A stretch of 64,000 bases of DNA from Bombyx mori (lineage: Eukaryota > Arthropoda > Insecta > Lepidoptera > Bombycidae). The notes below the pieces were generated by a model. That model was not told the DNA's origin, did not search any database, and saw only the letters and a list, made by a program, of their open reading frames with translations. Every line of letters begins with the position of its first letter. The stretch's first letter is position 1. The translations under genes were made by a program, and so were the position numbers. This document shows, in pieces, positions 58,868 through 64,000 of this stretch. The stretch covers positions 11,036,001-11,100,000 of the forward strand of contig NC_085116.1 of assembly GCF_030269925.1 (NCBI RefSeq). The letters run 5' to 3'.

Positions 58868-59095
58868 GATTTTTTTTATTGTCTAGACAGATTAAAGAGC
58901 TCACGGCCCATCTGGTGCTGTATGATTACCGAGGCCGACCGTCTACTGACTTTTTCCGCCATGAAACAGTGATGCGTTTCGGTTTGACTGAGACCTTAGA
59001 ACTCATATTTTAAGATGGGTGACGGAATTAACGTCGTCGATGTCTATAGAATCCGGTAACTACTTAACACTTGGTGGGCCAGGAGCTCATACACC
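58868..59095. repeat. Two diverged SINE pieces, inverted
   Basis: 58868-58940 is a minus-strand 3' end (TTTTTATTGTCTAGACAG, AGCTCACGGCCCATCTGG). 58950-59095 is a + strand body (GCCATGAAACAGTGATGCG, ACTGAGACCTTAGAACTC, ACTTAACACTTGGTGGGCC). The A tail of the second is missing. Confidence 0.7.
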
Positions 59096-59119
59096 AGTCT
59101 GTCTATACGATTGTAAAAT

Positions 59120-59335
59120 AACTAGTCTAACTCTTTTTCTCCACCTTATCCCACTATGTGGGGTCGGCACAGCTAATTTTTCTCTTCCATTCTCTTCTAT
59201 CAGCCGTCATCTCAACACTCACTCCTCTCTCTCTCATATCGTCATTCACACACTCCATCCATGTCTTCTTCGGTCGACCTCTTCCCCCTCTACCTTGCAC
59301 TACCATTTCCATACATCTCCTCGAATAAAGAAATA
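59120..59335 (-). pseudogene. RTE-like LINE, C-terminal fragment
   Basis: The minus strand reads RGGRGRPKKTWMECVNDDM, then RERGVSVEMTADRREWKRK and SCADPT-stop. It is the same protein end as the copies at 2783 and 29044, but a different subfamily. The overlapping 105-codon + frame (59019-59336) is a shadow. Confidence 0.87.
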
Positions 59336-59624
59336 ACTAGTCTAACGATTGTAAAAATTAAATTGTAAAATATCAATTTGGAATCAAAGCTATGCATTTG
59401 TGTTTGTTTTAATTTGGTGTGCAAGTATAAGTATATTCTTTAGATTAGGTGGACCTTTTCTGAATCATTGCAGAGAGGTCCACAAAATTTTCTCGTAATG
59501 CCGCTATTGCAATCGTATGTAGTATGTATGTTGTTGTTTTCTTTTATTACTGTGTCCTTACTAACTTATTTTTAAGAAATAGCTGTTACTAACATTTATA
59601 TGGATCATTATCTGAAATAAAGAA

Positions 59625-59885
59625 TTTAATAATAATAATAATAATCCCGGTAGTTGTGTCGGTGAATGGTTTGGTCTCTAAAAGCCTCTCAAAACATCTC
59701 GAGAGGTTTGGTCTCAACAAAAAGTCGGTGGTGGCCCAAATGCAAAAAGCAGTCTTGCTCGACAATGCCCGTATAGTTCGCCGGTTTCTATCCCAATAGT
59801 CCCTAACGCTCCGGCCGATTGTTGCCCACCTCGCCGGAGTGTGTCCTGCCGTCTTCCCAGGCGTGGCAGTGTTCAATACAGAATA
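59625..59885 (+). pseudogene. LINE (CR1-like) C-terminal fragment
   Basis: A + strand frame reads IIIIPVVVSVNGLVSKSLSK, HLERFGLNKKS, then MQKAVLLDNARIVRRFLS and, after a stop, LRPIVAHLAGVCPAVFP. The PVVVSxNGLVxKSL and QKAVxLxxxRIVRRFL motifs are ones I recall from lepidopteran non-LTR elements. The AAT repeat at its left is part of the coding (Ile run). The 102-codon minus frame is a shadow. Confidence 0.72.
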
Positions 59886-60601
59886 ATAATAAAGCATACT
59901 ATATGATTTTTTCTCTTAGTTGTAAAAATAGCACAAAAATTCTTAAGCGATAATTAGCATGAGCAGTTTTGTTTGGTAGGCAATTCTGAAAATGATATAA
60001 AGTACATAGTTCTCATATTAAGATTATGTTAACGTATTTTTTGTGAGGTTTTCGTTTTTAAAGTCATAAGCAGTGTTTCAGTCGAATTTGTTCCACTGAT
60101 ATTTTTAAAATATTTCAATATATCTTTCCCGTTTTAAAACTATAAAGGCATTATTTATGGTTAACCGACTTGTCAATAAAATACCTTATGCTAATCAAAA
60201 TAAACATATTAAAAACCTAAAATACCGACCAATTACTTTGCCATTTCCATTGCCAAATCCTATTAGGGAAAATTAATGGGTATTTTAATAAAAATAAATT
60301 TAAAGTATTTTCGGTGTGCGTCAAGATGCGTCTCATTATGTCTAGGGGCGTGTGATAAATGAGCATATTGGAAAACGCCTTGGCACGCCTTACGCGTCAC
60401 GATGACGGGATATAAATGAGTTTTATATTGTCTGTTCTCACCTAAGCCCATCTCTCAGCTCGACCTTATAACCGATCGGGAACAGCTAGCTACAAAATGT
60501 CGACTTGTTTCATTCATTTTGCGACAGGACCAACTTAGATCGCTCAAATGTTTGGCCGTTGTCCAAAGCAGTAAATTAACGCCTTTTTCTATTGTTTTCA
60601 G
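59886..60601. other. AT-rich DNA upstream of the candidate last exon
   Basis: No repeats or supported frames. Ends in a pyrimidine-rich TTTTTCTATTGTTTTCAG. Confidence 0.4.
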
Positions 60602-60687
60602 GTAAATCGTCGAAAGACATCTCTGAGGAGCAAAGGAAAGCAGCGCGGTCTCTTTGCGGCCACGTGACTGAGCCGCTGTGGGGTTGA
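60602..60687 (+). CDS. Candidate terminal exon
   Basis: After the acceptor TTTTCTATTGTTTTCAG one frame (codons from 60604) reads KSSKDISEEQRKAARSLCGH, then VTEPLWG and a TGA at 60685. The block is GC-richer than its surroundings, and AATAAA follows at 60767-60772, within normal 3' UTR distance. Codon and residue composition look protein-like (basic/acidic mix, no AT-driven runs). Against it: the segment is short, one alternative frame is also open for about 21 codons, and its phase is not directly compatible with the exon at 19264-19334, so intervening exons would be needed. The product is not recognised. The 101-codon and 65-codon minus frames here are likely shadows. Confidence 0.3.
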
Positions 60688-61335
60688 TGTTTCTCGGACA
60701 AAATTTACCAACGCTAACAAAATGAAAATGAGACCTACGTGATTTTTCTGAGAAACGCACCGATCCAATAAATGTTGATCATTGATGATAGCCAACGACT
60801 TTTATTTTTAATTATACTGTTACATTGTATAGTTGTTATTTTTGAACAATTTTAAGGCGAATATAAATAGGCAGTGTCCACGCTTTGTTTTTCCAAATGA
60901 TTTCGTTACGGCGAAAGTCGAAAGGTGGGAAACTCGAGAGTTAGCAAAAACAGTCATCTAGTTAGAGATGATTGCCAAACTTTAATATAATGTATACGTT
61001 GTTCGGCCATAGTCTGCTTAAGTGGTTTTGGCAAGCAGAGAGGTTTCTGCTTTGCTTAATCAGATGCACCTTAATGATATAGAACGAGCAAATCTCGTAA
61101 TGAGTTTGGAGCCGCCTAACAAAGTGAGGTCTCTATTATTTGACAATATAATATAAAGTGAATGTTTTTGATGAAAGAATAGAATTAAATGATAGGATAG
61201 CACAGGATTTCCTTTAATGAAAAAAAACAAAAAATCTGCAATTGGTAGTCATTAATGTTAGATAATTTTTTTAAATATTTAATGATCTGGTAAATAAAGT
61301 CTTTAAGCCAAGTCAGAGACTTAATTAAGAGTAGA
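60688..61335. other. Possible 3' UTR, then AT-rich DNA
   Basis: AATAAA at 60767 is the only signal. The rest holds no recognised feature. Confidence 0.35.
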
Positions 61336-61457
61336 TTTTTTTTTATCATTGCCGTTGTAGACAGATGAACATATGAGTCATCTAATTGTGAGCAGTCATC
61401 GTCGCTTGTGAATATCATCCAGAGGCAGAGCCAAGCTACTGCCCACTGCTGAAACTA
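61336..61457 (-). mobile_element. LINE family C, 3' end fragment, diverged
   Basis: T run, TTGTAGACAGATGAACATATG, TCATCTAATTGTGAGCAG and AGCCAAGCTACTGCCCAC keep the order of the family C 3' end. Confidence 0.72.
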
Positions 61458-61868
61458 GGTAACTAAAATTACCCGCTAATCCTCCACATGAGGATGTAAG
61501 TAGTAACTGTAGTAAACATAGTAACACGTAATTTACTTGCAAGCGCGTAGTGTTGCAATGTTATGAGCGATAAATTCTTTGAACTGTCGCCTGCGAATGA
61601 CGGTGCATTCGTACATTGATTCATTGATTGAAGAGCAACGTTTGTTTTAGTAGTTTAATGTGATACCACATTTCATTCTCGTAGCCGTAAAAAGCTGCTA
61701 TTAAAGAGCTAAGATTTTGTCCTGTCTATTGCGTACTTATAATACATACACATCAAGAACGAAAATATCACCAAACGGTATGTAATATATTTAGAGATAT
61801 TAACTCTTATTGAGAATCGACCCCAAGCCTTTGGTGCAGTAGTCATGATCAGTAATAAAAGAAGCTCG
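61458..61868. repeat. Spacer with one member of a diverged direct repeat
   Basis: GCGATAAATTCTTTGAACTG to TTGATTGAAGAGC (61569-61637) resembles GCGATAAATCTGTTGAACTG to TTGATTGAAGAGC at 62529-62603, with many substitutions between them. Confidence 0.55.
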
Positions 61869-62135
61869 GTAGGCATTCCAAGCACCGGTCACCGTTCTCG
61901 TCGAACACGTCGATAGGTTCGTCGTGGATCTTAACCCACTTAAGACACAGCCCACTGAGTTTCTCGCCGGATCTTCTCAGTGGGTCGCTATTCCGATCCG
62001 GTACTAGATACAGCGAAGCACTGCTCTTGCTAGGGTAGAAGTTAGCAAAGTCTCTTAGGCTGCGCCCCATGAGCTCGCATATACATTCGGCGAAGCTAGC
62101 ATAGCCCGAGGCTACTTGCAATAGGTAGGCAAAAG
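61869..62135 (+). repeat. Family B retroposon, diverged
   Basis: AAGCACCGGTCACCGTTCTC, GCCCACTGAGTTTCTCGCC, TCTTCTCAGTGGGTCGC and GCTCTTGCTAGGG; the tail region is mutated. The 90-codon minus frame (61849-62121) is antisense to the element. Confidence 0.87.
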
Positions 62136-62179
62136 AAACGAGCCGAAAATCTGATACCTTTAAACGAGCAATTCTTGTA

Positions 62180-62660
62180 TATTAATATATATGTATATAA
62201 TCTGAATCTCGGAAACGGCTCCAACGATTTTCATAAAATTTAGTATACAGGGGATTTCGCGGGCGATAAATCGATCTAGCTACGATTTATTTTCAGAAAA
62301 TGTTGTTTTATTCGTGTTTTCAATAATCAACTCTTCCCGACATCTATTGGCGAATAATAATACTATTTTTCTTAGTTGAGGCCAACTAACCGCTTTAAAG
62401 ACACAACAAGATGGCGTTATCAAAAAAAAATCATCTAGTATAACATTATACAGAGTCACATTTCTACTACTACTTCGCGATCAACAGGCTCAGGCTTTGA
62501 AAATTGGAAAATTACCGTCGATCCGTTGCGATAAATCTGTTGAACTGTCGTCGGCAAGTGGCGACTGTGCGCGATTGTTGATTGATTCGTTGATTGAAGA
62601 GCCCTATTCGTTTTAGCAACGTACCGAACGACACAGTCTTAATTGCTGTCGGAGATTGCT
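62180..62660 (+). repeat. Dispersed repeat, unnamed, possibly Helitron-like
   Basis: TATATAATCTGAATCTCGG, ACGGCTCCAACGATTTTC and GCGATAAATCGATCTAGC are words I recall from abundant lepidopteran repeats. A CTAG followed by T occurs at about 62436 after a run of A. The part from 62529 is related to 61569-61637. Element borders are not certain. Confidence 0.5.
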
Positions 62661-63072
62661 GAATTGGACCATTATTGTTTTCAAATAGGCACGTAGTTTG
62701 TTCACGAGAGAAATGTAGTGTTTAAATTTAATTAAAGAAAATGTTCGATAGGTCTCTCTTCAGTTTCATTTAAATGCTTATCATAACATGTAAACAGTAC
62801 TAATATTAGAATTGATACGTAAAACAGTGGTAAAATTCCATAGAATTGAACTGGTCTAACACCTTAAAAACCCAATTTTATGAAATTCATTCCATATAGA
62901 AAATCCCGAATCAAGCTCTTCCAAATGTGTCAAAAACACATTTTGTACTTCGATATTATAACGCTTTTTATTATCAGGGGCATATTGGAGTAATTTGTTA
63001 CAAAATAAAATTCAGTAAGTTTTGTTTTCAAAAGCTAAGTCAATTTGAAATTGAATTAGATTGAATTTTATT
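62661..63072. other. AT-rich gap, no feature
   Basis: Nothing recognised. Confidence 0.4.
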
Positions 63073-63239
63073 TTTTCTTGCACTAGGTAGGCGAGGTTTT
63101 AGCAGAGATCATAGAAATCAGAACGTCAATAACGCCTCCCACTGAAACATGAAGTCAATATCTCAATTGTTTTCGTATTGAACAACGGTTGTCATGCCCT
63201 TCAGACCGGAGCGCAGGATTATGGTACGACTCGTCAGTA
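63073..63239 (-). repeat. Old SINE-like remnant
   Basis: TTTTTTCTTGCACTAGGTAG, ATAACGCCTCCCACTGAAAC and GGTTGTCATGCCCTTCAGAC keep the order of a family A/A2 element; strongly decayed. Confidence 0.45.
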
Positions 63240-64000
63240 AAATAATATGTAAATTCACAATATTAAAATTATACTTAAACCCAAGCTAAATGTATGGAAG
63301 ATTATGTATGTTTGCTAAGCTACTAGATGGCGACTGTCACTGGCCACTAGCCAGTTTTGCCAAACACTATGTTATTATTTTCTCCTTTATTCGTTTCGAC
63401 TTTTGGAATGTTTTGATTTCTTTTGATCTTATTATGTCACAAAGATATACACAATATTGATTATTAGGCAACTATTAATATCAACAAACGCTTCTGAGTT
63501 ACTTTTAAGTTTTATTATCGGGATATCGTTGAGCCGATTATCACTAGAGATGTGCTACTACTAAGCATTGTATCACTTGACCCTAGCCGACCTATTGTTC
63601 CCTGTCGTCGCCTTCGTACGCGTTGATTTCTGGGTATTTTCTTTTTAATCTTCACTAGAGAAGCATATTTTGGTAGTTAATAGTATTATGCTACGGTGTC
63701 AATGGTAGCTTGATTGTTTTTTAACTGTTCAAAATATCATGAGATATTCCATTTGCTAAATTTGTGCTGCGGTTGTTTTAAATGCAAAGCGTGTAATAAT
63801 GATCAGGAAAAGTGTATTTAATCTATTAGAACTAATTTGCAGTGGAACTCGTACCTATTATTAAACAAAACTAGCCACTAATTTATTGTTCTAATGCAAG
63901 AAAAGAGAATATGATCGATTTAATCCACAGTAATTTATATCATGCATCACGTATTAATTCGGTCTATTATTGTTTAATGCGTTGGTTGATACGCTTTTGA
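63240..64000. other. AT-rich end of window, no feature
   Basis: No gene, repeat family or clear signal. Confidence 0.4.

Noticed and set aside
59019..59336. A 105-codon Ser/Thr/His-rich plus frame
   Set aside because: Antisense shadow of the RTE-like C-terminus at 59120-59335.

Overview
The window reads as nuclear DNA from a lepidopteran, most likely the silkworm Bombyx (B. mori or a close relative). It is AT-rich and intron-like. It is packed with a tRNA-derived SINE whose sequence I recognise from Bombyx (I call it family A, probably Bm1), with two further poly(A) retroposon families, with short non-autonomous Helitrons beginning TC and ending CTAG as is typical of Lepidoptera, and with 5'-truncated RTE-like LINE ends. 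I see no operons, rRNA, CRISPR or prokaryotic features. Family names are from memory and should be checked; the sequence relationships between copies are visible directly.

Only one stretch looks convincingly like a host coding exon: a 71-nt internal exon at 19264-19334 on the + strand, open in a single frame, with a good acceptor and a consensus donor. The simplest reading is that much or all of the window is intron of one large + strand gene that I cannot name. Weaker exon candidates are 37834-38061 and a possible last exon at 60602-60687 followed by AATAAA at 60767. Nearly all longer open frames elsewhere are either read-through of repeats (3495-3776, 15685-16092, 29074-29316, 45668-46078) or chance frames.

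Layout. 1-3.8 kb: two family B retroposons, a Helitron piece and an RTE-LINE end with a 16-bp target-site duplication. 3.8-7.1 kb: no recognised element. 7.1-16.7 kb: LINE family C ends, several SINEs, an inverted repeat at 10945-11073, and Helitrons. 19.2 kb: the exon. 21-26 kb: a SINE hairpin, a Helitron inside a Helitron, a GC-rich island, and LINE fragments in inverted orientation. 29-36 kb: an RTE end with a 12-bp duplication, a Helitron with intact termini, a full-length SINE with its tRNA-like head, and more B copies. 37.7-40.3 kb: a perfect hairpin, a GC-rich block with a CRE palindrome, and a SINE interrupted by a B insertion with an 11-bp duplication. 40.9-41.6 kb: seven tandem copies of a 92-bp unit. 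44-64 kb: further SINE, LINE and Helitron copies, a GC-rich CRE-half-site block, and a possible last exon.

The mobile elements appear linked by their tails. The SINE (family A) and the LINE-derived family C share about 50 bp of 3' end, as expected if the LINE machinery copies the SINE. I found no evidence of an undescribed multi-gene system; the most unusual items are the 92-bp array, the uniform 5' ends of the short SINE form, the nested insertions, and the exon.
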